Source: Synaphobranchus kaupii (lineage: Eukaryota; Chordata; Actinopteri; Anguilliformes; Synaphobranchidae). Taken from it: 64,000 nt of DNA. Numbering within the stretch: position 1 is the stretch's first letter; each line of letters starts with the position of its first letter. The notes beneath the pieces are model-generated. The model saw only the letters and a program-made list of their open reading frames with translations. It ran no database searches and was not told the origin of the DNA. This document shows positions 45,462-58,091 of the stretch, in pieces. The stretch covers positions 82,480,541-82,544,540 of the forward strand of contig CM056376.1 in the NCBI GenBank assembly GCA_029718625.1, in the 5' to 3' direction. Position numbers and translations under genes: made by a program.

Positions 45462-46357
45462 TGTGATGCTCTCACTCCCGTCCTTTTGTGTCCCGTGTTT
45501 TACCTGTTCCCTCTCGTATCGTGTTGTTTGTATTCCTGTTTGTTTCCCTCGTGCTGCAGGCTGGGCGTGGTTTTTCCTTTCATGTCACTCTGTTCCACTA
45601 CTCTTTACCCGCCTATCCCTTTCCTCCTTTCCGCATGCATTCTGCACACTCTCTGCTCCGTTAATCATGCATACATTCGCACGCGACACTCAATTGACAC
45701 TTTTGTATTTAGTCACCCGGTGTTCTTTGTCCTGTGCCAGTTCATTAAGTCTCTTTGTGGTAACACTGGTCTTTGTCTCGTGGATACATTGTATCTAGTC
45801 CTGTCTTGCCTGCTTTAAAAGCCTTTGTCTTGTATCAGCATTAACTCGCTGTTTCCAGTCCTATCCAGCTTTAATTAGCTCTCGCCAGGAACGGCGTAAA
45901 CACGCTGTTCATTCTGTCCTGCCTCGCTGTACTAACTTTTGTCTGCTCCAAGTCTACCAGCCTGCAGCTGTGCGTGCTTCCTGCCTGTGCTCCAGTTCTG
46001 CCACCTACAGCTTGTGTGCATCCTGCTTGTGCTGCTGTTCTGCCAACCTGCTGCTGTGTGTGCATCCAGCCGGTGCTCCAGCTCTGCTAACCTGCAGCTG
46101 TTCGTGCCACTCCACTCTGCCCTGTCTCCCGCTCCTCCTCTGCTCAACCAGCCTGGATTCCTGCCACCATCCAGTCCCTGGCCTCTCCCGTTCCCGCTGA
46201 TCCCCTGCTAATCCATCCCTGGTTGTCTGTCTATTCTGTGTTATCTCCCTATGCTTCAGGAGGAATCCTGGTCGAAGCAATAAATTATTGGAGTTATTGG
46301 AACTTCCTGTGTGTTGAGTCGTGCATTTGGGTCCAGTTCATACTCGGAACCGTAACA
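45462..46357 (+). repeat. Solo sushi-family LTR with exact TSD
   Basis: An 896-bp LTR (TGTGATGCTCTC to CCGTAACA) flanked by TGCAG on both sides (45457-45461, 46358-46362). TATTTAG at 45706 lies 30 nt before GCCAGTTCATT (45736), and AATAAA lies near 46278. A pyrimidine-rich repeat array fills 45960-46120. Recombination between two LTRs would leave exactly this. Confidence 0.95.
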
Positions 46358-46399
46358 TGCAGTTCACTTGAACATAGCAGTATAACAATTTTAGTATGT

Positions 46400-47945
46400 T
46401 TCTTTTTATTGTTTCTAAATAACAGTCTTTAGTCCATGCAGGGAGTTTCCTGCACCAAATCACTTGCTGGATAGTACTGTCAGAGGTAAAACCTTTGATG
46501 TCTGAACAGCCATTTTCACCGTTTCTTGTAGTGTTGAGAGACATGAGGCATTCCACCTTCTGCCATCATTCAACAGCTAAGTATTTGGACTGGTTTTCTT
46601 TACCACATATTTTAGATCTGTGTAGCAGTGCTCACCATTCTTGATCATTCATGGTTTCTTTACTTTCACCTTTTAATTAGGTTTGAAATTGGCTTGTTTT
46701 GGACCTCTGTGAGTGTCCGTGTATCTTTTTACCTTCGCTTTTTTTGTTCCACTGATTCCTGCACAGCACTTTTATATCTTTCAGGATCAGGTAAGTTCAG
46801 TATTTGAAGTTTTGTTCTTATCTGGCACCCATGAAACAGCTTTGTCAGAGAAACTTTGTATCATCAATACTATGGCTTCTTTTGGAAGGATCTAGTTTAT
46901 AGGTAGTCTTTCAGCAATTTCTTCAATGTTTCTACTTCTCTATTGGAGCAAGGGTAGTAGACAGAGGATTTCAGGTGCTTTATCTCCCTGTGTTTTAGGA
47001 ACTCATGTGAAATGTACCGAGATCCATTGTCTGACACAAGCTCACTTGGATTCTCTTCTTGACTAAGATGGAGGTAACTACCTGTATCTCAGTCTCCGTG
47101 TCTGCTCTGGAGCGAAAGGCAAGTTCAAAGGGTCCCACAATATTCACTTCAACCTTTTCTCCAGCAGAATCTGGGAGAGGTACTGGTGAGTATTGTGAGG
47201 AACTTAGGTCTTGTTGTGTTGTCTGGAGGGAGGACAATTGTATCAGTAAATTTCTCTGAAGCATTGTTTAGCACGAACAATGTCTTAGTGGCTCCCATGG
47301 GAGTTCTGTTAGTCTTTTCTGGACAGCACCACCAGGCAGTGATTACATCTGTCAATGCAGTTGTCAACTACATTTAACTCATGACGAGTCTGGAAATAAG
47401 TATTGAGGTCCTGGTCATTTTGGTTTCCTTTGGAATAGTCTGTCGCATCTGAGCACACACCTTTAGAAGTGTTGGGCAAACACTTGACAAACAGTGGTTA
47501 TAAACATTCGTAAAGTCGTCCTTTGCATTTAGCCAGCACTGCAGCCTGCACTGACTCCATTATGTCATCACCAGCAATTTCAAATGGTCAGGAAGGCAGT
47601 CCAGAAAAACAGTTGGCAACATGGTTGAATGACTGTTCCTTTCTTGTAATGGCTAACTTATCATAGTCAGATTCAAGCAAGCATGCAGGCCATCTTGCCA
47701 CCAGGAAACCAGCTTAGTTATTTCCTTTGTTGTCAGGAGAGTTGTAAGAGCTTGCTTGACAATCTGTTCTCAGCAGGAACTTTCTCCCCCAGAACCTTGT
47801 CCACCATTACTCGGCAGCCCAGACACATGCTGATGCCCACTTTTCTACAATGGAATACTTCCTCTCAGCGTTGGACAGGCTATGTGAAGCAGACACTACA
47901 GTCTTCTCCAACCCCCTCTCTGTGAGTCGAGTGAGTGCTGTTCCC
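46400..47945 (-). pseudogene. Degenerate gypsy-type pol: RNase H and integrase
   Basis: Across many frame changes, minus-strand sequence reads SNAERKYSIVEKWASACVWA and LLRTDCQA (RNase H), later LPDSAGEKVEVNIVGPFE and LVSDNGSRYISHEFLKH (integrase core with the second Asp), and SSVYYPCSN. This looks like a metazoan gypsy Pol different from the sushi copies. No LTR or gag is found next to it. Confidence 0.6.
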
Positions 47946-47972
47946 AGGCCTTATCTTATTATTATTATGCAA

Positions 47973-49117
47973 ACCTCAATTCCAAAAAAGTTGGGACAGT
48001 GTATAAAATGTAAATAAAAACAGAAAGCAATGATTTGCAAATCCTTTTTGACCTGTATTCAATTGAAAACAGTACAAAGACAAGGCATTTAATGTTTTAA
48101 CTAATAAACTTTATTGTTTTTTGTAAACATACGCTCATTCTAAATTTGGTGCCTGCAACACGTCCCAAAAAAGTTGGGACAGGGGCATGTTTACCACTGT
48201 TACATCACCTTTCCTTTTAACAACACTCAGTAATCTTTTGGGAACTGAGGACACTAATTGTTGTAGTTTTGAAAGTGGAATTTTTTCCCATTCTTGCTTC
48301 ATATAAGACTTCAGCTGCTCAACAGTCTGGGGTCTCCGTTGTCATATTTTGCGCTTCATAATGCACCACACTCGAGCCCAGAGCAATTACGTCGGTGGCG
48401 TTTCTGGATGTTGTTGATATATGGCTTACGCTTTGCGTCTTAACTTGCATTTGTAGATGCAGCAACGAACTGTGTTTACTGATAACGGTTTTCCAAAGTA
48501 TTCCCAAGCCCATGTGGTTATATTCATTACAGAAGAATGTCGGTTTTTAATGCAGTGCCGTCTGAGGGATCGAAGGTCACAGGCATTCAATAATGGTTTA
48601 CGGCCTTGCCCTTTACACACTGAGATTTTGCCAGATTTTCTGAATCTTTTAATAATATTATGGACTGTAGATTGTGAAATCCCTAAATTCCTTGCAATTG
48701 TGTGTTCAGAAACGTTGCTCTTAAACTGTTGGACGCAAAGTGGTGAACCTCGACCTATCCTAGCTCATAAACGCGCAAGCCTTCGTGGATGCTCCTTTTA
48801 TACCCAGTCATGATAGCATCACCTGTTACCTATCCACCAGTTTACCTGTGGAATGTCCAAACAGGTGTTTTTTGAACATTCCACAACCTTCCCAGTCTTT
48901 TTTTTTTTTTTTTGCCTCCGTCCCAACTTTTTTGGAATGTGTTGCAGGCATCAAATTCGGAATTTACAAAAATAAATAAAGTTGATAAGGTAAAAGATTA
49001 AATATCTTTTCTTTGTACTGTTTTCAATTAAATATATGTAAAAGAGAATTTACAAATCACTGCTTTCTGCTTTTATTTGCACTTCGCATACTATCCAAAC
49101 TTTTCTGGAATTGAGGT
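47973..49117 (-). mobile_element. Internally deleted Tc1/mariner-type element
   Basis: TIRs ACCTCAATTCC and GGAATTGAGGT open onto longer similar ends (TTTGCAAATC near both). Inside, CCAAAAAAGTTGGGAC recurs near 47983 and 48165 with its complement near 48923. A transposase N-terminal region and a C-terminal stub remain, with the catalytic middle absent. It interrupts older repeat sequence. Confidence 0.8.
48430..48780 (-). pseudogene. Transposase DNA-binding fragment (Tc1/mariner superfamily)
   Basis: Minus-strand translation gives HTIARNLGISQSTVHNIIKR and a GRKPLLN hinge, then TTWAWEYFGKPLSVNTVRCC: the two HTH units expected of a paired-type DNA-binding domain. No DDE domain follows in frame. 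Confidence 0.7.
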
Positions 49118-49382
49118 CTGTCAAGAAACTCAAGGACACTTACAATGGTGAGGGGGAAACTCGCCTCAACCACCACCAATGTGTAGCACCCACCTGGGCA
49201 GCGGTTTTGAGGTGGAGAGGGAGAGAATCATTTTTTTAGCCGAATAAATCAGAGGATGATTAGGTGTCAGGTTGAGAGAGCCAAGTTGAGAATTTAGCCA
49301 GGACACCAGGGAACCCCCTACTCTTTGCCAAGAGTGTCAGGGGATCTTTAATCACCACTTTGATTCAGGACCTTGGTTTAAC

Positions 49383-50645
49383 ATTACATTACATTACATT
49401 ACATTTATTTAGCAGACGCTTTTATCCAAAGCGACGTACAGTAAGTGCGTACAGAGACATCATCATCATTACAGAACAGACAAGGCAAAGTTAATCCTTT
49501 GCATAATGTAGCAGCTATCCCTAGCAATGAACGTTGACTGTAGTTCACAGTAAGCTGTGGGCAAATCAGCAACACCACACTTCATTCCAAATACTATTAT
49601 AAACTATACTATTATAAACCATTCCAAATACTATTATAAACTATGCTATTATAAACCATTCCAAATACTATTATAAACTATACTATTATAAACCATTCCA
49701 AGTACTATTATAAACTATGCTATTATAAACCATTCCAAATACTATTATAAACTATAATAAACAAACAGGAAAACACAGGGAACAGGGAACTGATATTCCT
49801 AGGTGAGGATATCAGTCAAGGTGGAGTCTGAAGAGGTGTGTCTTCAGGCCTCGACGGAATGCAGGCAGGGTTGGAGTAGAACGTAGGGGAATGGGAAGTT
49901 CATTCCACCACTGAGGTGCTAATGTGGAAAAACTCCGCAGTCGGGACAAGCGAGAGCCTTTGACACGGAGGGGGGGAAGTGCCAGTCGCCCTGCTGTAGA
50001 AGAGCGAAGTGGTCGAGCAGGAACATAGTTCTGGATTAAGTCCTGCAGGTAGGCGGGGCCTGTCCTATTTGCTGCAGTGTAGGCCAGGGTCAGAACTTTG
50101 AACCTGATCCTGGCTGCAACTGGCAGCCAGTGGAGAGACCTCAGCAGGGGGGTTACGTGGGAAAATTTCGGGAGGTTGAACACAAGCCGGGCAGCTGCAT
50201 TCTGGATCAGTTGAAGAGGCAGAATGGCGCAGGCCGGTAGGCTTGCGAGCAGGGAGTTGCAGTAGTCCAGGCGTGAGGTGACCATGGTCTGGACAAGAAG
50301 CTGGGTGGAGTAGGTGGTCAGGTACGGTCGAATCCTCCTGATGTTGTACAGGAGGAGCCTGCAGAACCGTGCCGTCGCCCTGATGTGCTCTTTGAAGTCC
50401 AGCCGGTCGTCCAGGACCACCCCCAGGTTCCTTGCAGAGCGGGAGGCAGCCACCATGGTCCCATCAACGGTGATGGAGAGGTCATGTAGTGGGGAGGTCT
50501 TGTACGGCATGAAGAGGAGCTCTGTCTTGTCAAGGTTGAGCTTCAGGTGATGGGTAGCCATCCACTCAGAGATGTCAGTCAGACAAGCAGATATCCTCTC
50601 CTTGACCTGTGGGGTAGAGGGAGGGAAAGAGAGCCGAAAGACGGA
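49383..50645 (-). mobile_element. L2-type LINE, 3' part
   Basis: The end of L2 ORF2, its 3' UTR, and the L2-type tail (GCTTTGGATAAAAGCGTCTG, then TAATG repeats at 49382-49403). The 5' end is cut within RT just before the YADD block. A 37-bp minisatellite lies in its 3' UTR. Confidence 0.9.
49583..49765. repeat. 37-bp minisatellite
   Basis: Nearly five copies of CATTCCAAATACTATTATAA plus ACTAT(A/G)CTATTATAAAC, alternating A and G at one position, which hints at a 74-bp higher-order unit. Confidence 0.95.
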
Positions 50646-50666
50646 TGAGAGGTGTATGTATGTCAA
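49812..50666 (-). pseudogene. L2 LINE ORF2 C-terminal fragment
   Basis: 284 codons remain open: [96 protein letters not shown] and the end FRRGLKTHLFRLHLD. This is the RT thumb and C-terminal region of the L2 clade. The first 15 residues or so are unrelated flank. It lacks endonuclease and the RT catalytic site. Confidence 0.92.
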
Positions 50667-51410
50667 GAGACTTTTAGGTAATCTGGGATCAAATACAGCT
50701 AAAACTGTCTTCTGTCCTTACTTTGCCAGTCTCACATTCACTCTCTGGGTGAAAAAAGCTTCCAAAGCATGCGTGGGTCACCTGGGCATTCCATGGATGC
50801 AGTAGCAGGCATATACAGTGGAAGAAGCGCCATCCGGATCCCCAGTTTGTTTTATGGTGTGTACAATCTTTCAATAATAACAAGCATTGCAAAAGAACAT
50901 AATTTTTTATCAAGGTCTTCACTGTTTTTCTCTCCAGTACCCATTTATGTGCATCACTAAAACATGCAGTAGTTGTCTTTTACACAACAAAGCGCCATCT
51001 ACTGGCTTTTCTAAAACACTACACGTGTCAACCGGTAACATTTAGCCTGCAGATTGACGTGCCTAAACATATTGCATATTGCAGAAGTGCGTATTGCTGA
51101 AGATTCCACCACTAAGTTTCATACAATGAAAAAAGGAAGTCCAGAACGCTTACCTGTAAACTGTTCTTACAGAATTGCTCCTTATAGAAAGACTATTTCT
51201 GCCCCTATTCATTCATAGGCCACCCTGGATCCTTTTTATGGCAGATTCATAAATGGCATCAAAGATCTCTTGAAATGCTTGCTGCCAGCAGTTCTATGCA
51301 TTCTTTTTTTAACCTTAAGTCCTGTTCAGCTAATAATATAAGAGGGCACTCCTCACTTTCCGAGAGCATAACCCATCTGAAACAAAAGGCTATTTCAGTC
51401 AGGCCACTGT
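50667..51410. other. Non-coding stretch with dispersed repeat
   Basis: 50879-51025 is the second copy of the repeat at 44218-44345. No gene is recognised. On the minus strand AATAAA near 51426 could end a transcript reading out of the tandem array to its right. Confidence 0.45.
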
Positions 51411-51639
51411 TGTTCAAATAACTTTATTGACATTATGAAACAATACATTTTAGGTTTGGCGGTATGGTTCTGTTCACCAAGCCCTCCCGCCCATCCACGC
51501 GAGCAAGCATGGGTATGGCGGCGAGGGCAGCTGCACAACCCCAAAAAACAACCAGACGCCAAGTGCTGCCAGCATGTGCACACGTGATGACCGTGCAACG
51601 ACCCCTCGCCTTGGAGGAAGCCGATCTGTCCATCTGCTC

Positions 51640-53700
51640 AAGGATCCCCCAATACCACAACGATCAATGTCATGTGCACCAACGCCTGTTGGACTCCCCC
51701 GTGCGCCAGACGGAGTGCGGACCAACCCCATGAAATCCATGTGTAGTGATGAAGAACAATGTGTGACCTTCTGGCTACCGATGAAACCATACTGTCCTTC
51801 AGCACAAGGTCCTTCTAACGTAACATGGATCAGTGGCTATGTGCACCAACGCCCGTTGGACTCCCCTGTGCCAGATGCAGTGCAAAATAACCCCAGGAAG
51901 TTCTACGTGTAGTGATAAAGAACGATGTGTGACCTCTGGCTACCGATGAAGCCATGCTGTCCTTCAGCACAAGGTCCTTTAACGTTACATGGATCAGTGG
52001 CTAAGTGTACCAACGCTTGTTGGACTCCCCCGTGTGCCAGAGTATAGTATGACTAACCCCAAGAAGTTTATGTGCAGTGATAAAGAACAATGTGTGACCT
52101 TCCAGCTACCGATGAAGCCATCCTGTCCTTCAGCACAAGGTCCTTTAACGTTACATGGATCAGTGGCTAAGTGTACCAACGCTTGTTGGACTCCCCCGTG
52201 TGCCAGAGTATAGTATGACTAACCCCAAGAAGTTTATGTGCAGTGATAAAGAACAATGTGTGACCTTCCGGCTACCGATGAAGCCATCCTGTCCTTCAGC
52301 TCGAGGCCTTTTAAACGTTACATGGATCAGTAGCTATGTGTACCAACGCATGTTGGACTTCCCCTGGGAGCCAGACATTGGATTACCCAGGGGAATTCTA
52401 TGTGTAGTGGTGAATAACAATGTGTGACCTTTCAGCTACCGATGTAGCCATCCTGTCCTTCAACCCAAGGCCCCTTTACGTTTACGTGGATCAGTGGCTA
52501 TGTGTACCAACGCCTGTTGGACTTCCATGGGAGCAAAACTAATCAGGGGAGTTATATGTGTAGTGATGAAAAATTATGTGTGACCTACCGCTGTCGGTCC
52601 TTCAAAATTACGTGGATCAGTGGCTATGTGTACCAACGCCTGTTGGACTTCCATGGAAGCAAAACTAATCAGGGGAGTTATATGTGTAGTGATGAAAAAC
52701 TGTCTGAGATCTTCCAGCTCTCGGTCTTCTAACATTACGTGGATCAGTGGCTATGTGTACCAACGCCTGTTGGACGTCCATGGGAGCAAAACTAATCAGG
52801 GGAGTTCTATGTGTAGTGATGAAGAACTATGTGTGACCTTTCGGCTACGGATGAAGCCGGCATGCCTATGGGAGAAGCTCTTCATCCCTTCAGGTCACTG
52901 CCAATTAATATCGTACCAACGCCTGTTGGTCTTCTCCCTAACGGTCATGGAGGATGCTGTGCGTAACATTGGCTTCATGGCGCCCGTATGCCTAGGGCCA
53001 TTCTAACTACTGAAGTTGTATTTGTAGTATATGTATATGTACCAACCACCTAAAAGCTATGTGTGAACTTTTCGCTACGGATGAAGCCGGCATGCTTATG
53101 GGGAGAAGCTCTTCGTCCCTCAGGTCAATGCCAATTAATACCATACCAACGCCTGTTGGTCTTCTCCCTGACGTCAGGGAGGATGCTGTGCGTAACATTG
53201 GCTTCATGGCGCCCGTATGCCTAGGGCCATTCTAACTACTGGAGTTGTATTTGTAGTATATGTATATGTACCAACCACCTAAAAGCTATGTGTGACCTTT
53301 CGGCTACTGATGAAGCCGGCATGCTTATGGGGAGAAGCTCTTCATCCCTCAGGTCAAATGCCAATTAATACCATACCAACGCCTGTTGGTCTTCTCCCTG
53401 ACGTCAGGGAGGATGCTGTGCGTAACATTGGCTTCAGGGCGCTGGAGTTGTATTTGTAGTATATGTATATGTACCAACCACCTAAAAGCTATGTGTGACC
53501 TTTCGGCTACTGATGAAGCCGGCATGCTTATGGGGAGAAGCTCTTCATCCCTCAGGTCAAATGCCAATTAATACCATACCAACGCCTGTTGGTCTTCTCC
53601 CTGACGTCAGGGAGGATGCTGTGCGTAACATTGGCTTCAGGGCGCCCGTATGCCTAGGGCCATTCTAACTACTGAAGTTGTATTTGTAGTATATGCAAGA
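51640..53700. repeat. Structured tandem array, unknown function
   Basis: Twelve units each carry CCAAC-GC(C/T/A)(T/C)-GTTGG, a small hairpin, at 51679, 51846, 52010, 52176, 52343, 52507, 52633, 52760, 52916, 53146, 53376 and 53579. Spacing is 164-167 for the first six units, then 126-127, then 156-230. The last units add complementary blocks ATGAAGCC/GGCTTCAT around GGGAGAAG/CTTCTCCC. Three also contain the perfect palindrome CTCCCTGACGTCAGGGAG (53164, 53394, 53597). Open frames on both strands are repeat-generated and shift between units. I do not recognise the family; satellite, non-coding RNA exon and regulatory array are all possible. Confidence 0.85.
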
Positions 53701-56700
53701 ACAGCGTGAAGCGTGAATTTTTCATAACGCAAGTCCAAATCCAATTATGCATAACGCAATCCAGTCCAGGCGTCTACTAGCCTATTGATGAAAGGGACAG
53801 ACGAGCATCCTTGTTAATGATGTTGACGGTGGCTTGGTTGTTGCAATAGGCCAAAATTTGTTTCCTTGGCCAGCTGTTTCCCATAGGATGCAAGCAACGA
53901 TGATTGGGTATAGTTCGAACAAGCTATAAATTGAATATTGCGAGGCAGAGTTTGCAGCTCTTTAGGCCATGTTTCTGCAACCATAGTATTATAAACCCCC
54001 AAAAGCAATAGAAAGCGCTGCGTCGGTAAAGAATTTAAAAGTAACTGATGTTTCGACGTAGTCGTTATGAAAACGCAAGGCTTTAATCCAAGTGCGAATC
54101 TTCCAGCCCCGAAATTGGACCTCTTGCTCCGCCTACCCACTTGCTATAAGTTTAAAATCCATGAAAATCAACCATGCGTCGAGAGCATCATGTTGCATAA
54201 TTAATTGAATTTTGCATCGCAAACGTTAAACAGTCTGAAATTGATGATTTAATAGCAACTCACCTTTATTAATAGCTACCAGACATCATTTATTAATGCT
54301 TATTATACATTACATTCATTTATACCACGGCATTGTTGAATACTCGGTTCTGATGGGGTCAATACGCATTCCAAGGTTGTGCATTGATTTTCACCACTGC
54401 CTTTAACAGTGTGTCTTCGTCCCGCTCGTGTCTCGCTTGCTTTCAACTTGGCTATCAGCTAATTCTCGCAAGCATCACATTCAAACCTATGCTGTCCTTT
54501 AGTCCACAGTTGTATTAAGAAAATTATGCATGTTTGGAAAATTCAAACATGAACACACTTATACGACCGAAAAACACTTCCGGTTTCGATATTTTACTTT
54601 CAGCGGTCAAAATAACTTTGGTCTAGCACTCCGCAAAAACGGGACGCACATCACTGGTTCTTTGCAGAGTGAAATGATTACACGTGTCACATACTGACTG
54701 ATCTACGGTATTCGGGTTTCTGTAGTTTTCGCGAAAATCAATGTTATTCTTTCGTCCCGGTTCTCCCCTAGTAGTATCCACAAAAAACTACACGCGTAAT
54801 GTTGCAATGTGAATTAGGGTTGTCTGCAATCAGTAGTATGCTAGGGTAATATAGCCTACAAATCCCTGGCAATGATATAATTTAGCCGTAATAATGATGA
54901 ATAGGCTACAACACTTAAATTCAACCTGAAAATTATTAGCTAGGTATCCGAGTAGGCGACGCAGATGCAGTAGGCCTACGAGCGCAATTATGTCCCGATA
55001 AATTAAAATACCATGCAGGATACAGATCGGCCAAGGCAATAACGTGCAAGATATAGAATGTATAATTACATACCAGGTTAACGGTAGGCCTAGTCTTCAC
55101 ATCATTACCGATTACACACGCAGAACTAGTTACGATAATAGTTGGAGCAGCAGTGCGTTAGGACGTGAACTATGTAGACTAATCATTTGTCGCATTTGTT
55201 TATTTATTCGTTTTCTCCCCACTTACGTATCAGCCTCCGTGAACGGCCACGAACCTCTCGTATCAGAAGCCGGCTCAGTGATTAGCCTAGTCGGACCGCG
55301 TCCACGAAGTATAAGATCTCTTTGGTCTCCCACTTCCAGAACGAGGCAGCGAGTATACGAACATGACCAACCAATAATCCGGGGCAGGGTGTATGCTTAC
55401 CGTTTAGGTTAGCCCAAGGATCATATAAAGGTTACCGTGCGTTTTATGCCTCTGAAGCCAATATAGTCTGTTAATGTCAGCTAGCAATCCTGTTGAAAGG
55501 TTTCGAATACGAGCAATAAGGTCCGGGTTACACGACAAGACACACGCTTTAAATAGCCAGCTTACGCAACGTGAATATCGCCCTTCCTTGTCCGGGAATG
55601 TTATTTGAATATCGCCAGTTTCCATAGCGGACCATAAGCTTAAACGATACTTGCAGTCACTTAGCTTTAGCAACAAATTCAGGAATCCTATTCGTTTTCG
55701 CTGACAGTGTGCAGTCATGCATGCAGGGAAGCAGGTTTCGAAAAACCGAATGTTATTTGAATATATCACCCTTTTCTTTTGTCTAACAGAGCATAAAACT
55801 TAAGAATACAGAGCTTGACATCACTTAGCTTTTACGTAGAATTTTGCAGGATTCCGATTCTTTTTCCCCGGCGTGTAGTAGAACAAGCAGGATGTGCAGC
55901 GCAGAAGATGTTTTTGGTGTGCAGGTTTTTGAGGTTTTGTGTGCAGCGGGTGTGCTGGCAGGGGATCCACCATGGTAGGGCGAGGCAGTTAAATAGACCG
56001 CCTTGTTATGTGAATGGACTGATGGGTGAATCGTCACTACTCAGCTGAGCTGTCAGCTGATTAACTATGGCCGGGTTTCACTCTCGTGACCTGCCTGAAC
56101 TGACGCTATGCTCGATTTGCAGACATCAGGAGAGATAGCTTGTATGCAGATACATACAGTGCCCCTGGGTGAATAACAGTTATCTGACATGTACCACAGA
56201 AAGCTAATCCCATGTCTGAGTCTAGTATGTGTTATCTTTGAGACAAGTGAAACATTACATAACAAGGGAAATCCTGAGAAACATTTAGCCCCCCGGATTA
56301 GATGTCCCCCTTCCCTTAATTTTCTCCCTGACCAACATATTTCATGAAATTTAATCTAAACGCATTTATTGAATGTCTCTCCTCTTTAAAATTTTGATGT
56401 TTCATTTGGCTTGCCATATAAGTATGTGAGATTTTTATTTATTTTTATCTTTCATTCTGTTTTAAATGTACAGTGTGTTGAGACTTCTGTGAAATACATA
56501 CAGTATAATATGACTTGACTTAACTTATTCCAGTGGACCCTTTTAGAAGTAACTTGATTATTTTTGGAGAAAATCAAATTTTTTTGTCACTGGAAAATAA
56601 TGATCTATGCATTTGTATTGGTCTATACATGAATAGTTATTTTTAATGTGTATGGGGGATTCATGGGTAGAGTAATTAATTTGTATTAAGAGTGAACGGT

Positions 56701-57523
56701 AGTTACACTACCTTTGTTCCCAGGAGCTTAAAACAAAAGTATTTTATGGATACTACCATAAAAACACAAATCTATGTAAATACATTTTATGTGTTAAGTG
56801 AAAGTATTATTTGTTGTCCATTGTAGTGTTAACTAGCTAGCATTAGCATTGATTGCTAGCTAGCAAGCAGCCAGCTATTTGTTTGCTTGCTTTCAGTTTA
56901 AAGTAAGCAAAATATTTATTTAATACTTTAATCAAATACTTTATTTGATATAATTATTAGCTTTATGTTAACTAGCTTGCTAGCTGCCATTAGTCAGACT
57001 TTGCCATTTAACATTAGCCAACAAGCTATCTTAGTTAAAATTTCTTGCTAGCTTTTTATTTTGAAATCCTATGGTGAAAATATGAAAAGATGGGATATGA
57101 ACAAGGAGTAACCACTTAAATTAACATAGCTGTAAAAATTTTGAGCTAGGGTTTTAGGACTATATGGTTAGGATGAAAACATGCATATGTGTGTGCATGG
57201 ATATAGGGTTTAGGGATAGGATTATGTGCTATGGTAGGGTTATTTATATTTTTGGTTAGGGTTTAGTGCCATGGTGTTGTTTAGAGTGTACAGTGAGGAT
57301 TACGGTTAAGGGCTAGGATTAGGGATGTGGTTTAGGTTAGGTTTGGGGGTTAGTTTTATGATTGTGGTTAGGGTTAGCTTGTTTGTCTTTATGTGTATCC
57401 TAATTTATATGGCACAAATCACTTGTACTTTTGAATTGGTTGCAAACTGCATTTGTGAATTAAATGTTAAATATCTTCTATTTAATATTGCTTTGTCTTT
57501 ATCTGTCAGAAACACCAATGGTA

Positions 57524-57557
<34 letters not shown>

Positions 57558-58091
57558 ATGAATAAACAACTGTATAAATGTTTCTCTTTTATTGTGATTT
57601 CTTTTCCATATACAATTTAAAATGACTAAGACATTCTATTTTAATTTAAAACAGGATATGTAATATGTTGTAAGTGCAAATAACACCAATTTAGACAGAT
57701 GCAGTTGATAAAAAATCTAATCTAAATGATAAAGTCTGTAAACAATTATATAGCTTCTTGCCCCAGGTATATATAAGGAAGGTTATTTCTTCATGTTTCA
57801 CTAACGTTTCTGCTGTGAAAACGATATCAGGTGCTGGGCTCAGAAAAGTCTGCCTGTGCACCTGGCCTGCCACACTGGTGTTTTGCACGTTTTACTGCAG
57901 CAGGTAGCTCCCAACACGTGACACGCGGTTGACAAGTTGAATATATGCTTGTCGAGGGCGGGGTAACTTAATGTTAATAAACACCCGAAGGACATGGGAA
58001 AAAATACAGTCTGGTTAGCGTCACGAAAGGCCAGGTAACGTTGGGATTCTCTCGCTTTAATTTTAATGGCCTTAAACCATTCATTCTCACA
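53701..58091. other. Long non-coding stretch
   Basis: No convincing gene. A block of about 110-155 bases near 55598-55695 (TTATTTGAATATCGCC to AGGAATCC) recurs diverged at 55750-55860. 57130-57380 is a degenerate GGTTAGGGTT-rich tract. 57527-57556 is an ATT microsatellite. The 108-residue minus frame at 53814-54140 has ordinary composition but no motif I know. Confidence 0.5.
57130..57380. repeat. Degenerate (GGTTAGGGTT)-like tract
   Basis: Many scattered TTAGGG, TTAGGAT and GGTTAGG units, imperfect and unphased. It may be an old interstitial telomere-like or simple repeat. Confidence 0.6.

Noticed and set aside
51640..53700. CRISPR-like regular repeats
   Set aside because: The spacing is regular, but whole units are repeated, with no unique spacers, and this is vertebrate DNA.
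53814..54140. 108-residue minus-strand open frame starting MGRRSKRSNFGAGRF
   Set aside because: Composition is protein-like, but I recognise no domain and see no supporting exon or homologous copy; kept as a note only.
55044..55412. 122-residue plus-strand open frame
   Set aside because: No motif, no neighbouring splice sites that make sense, and ordinary non-coding composition.
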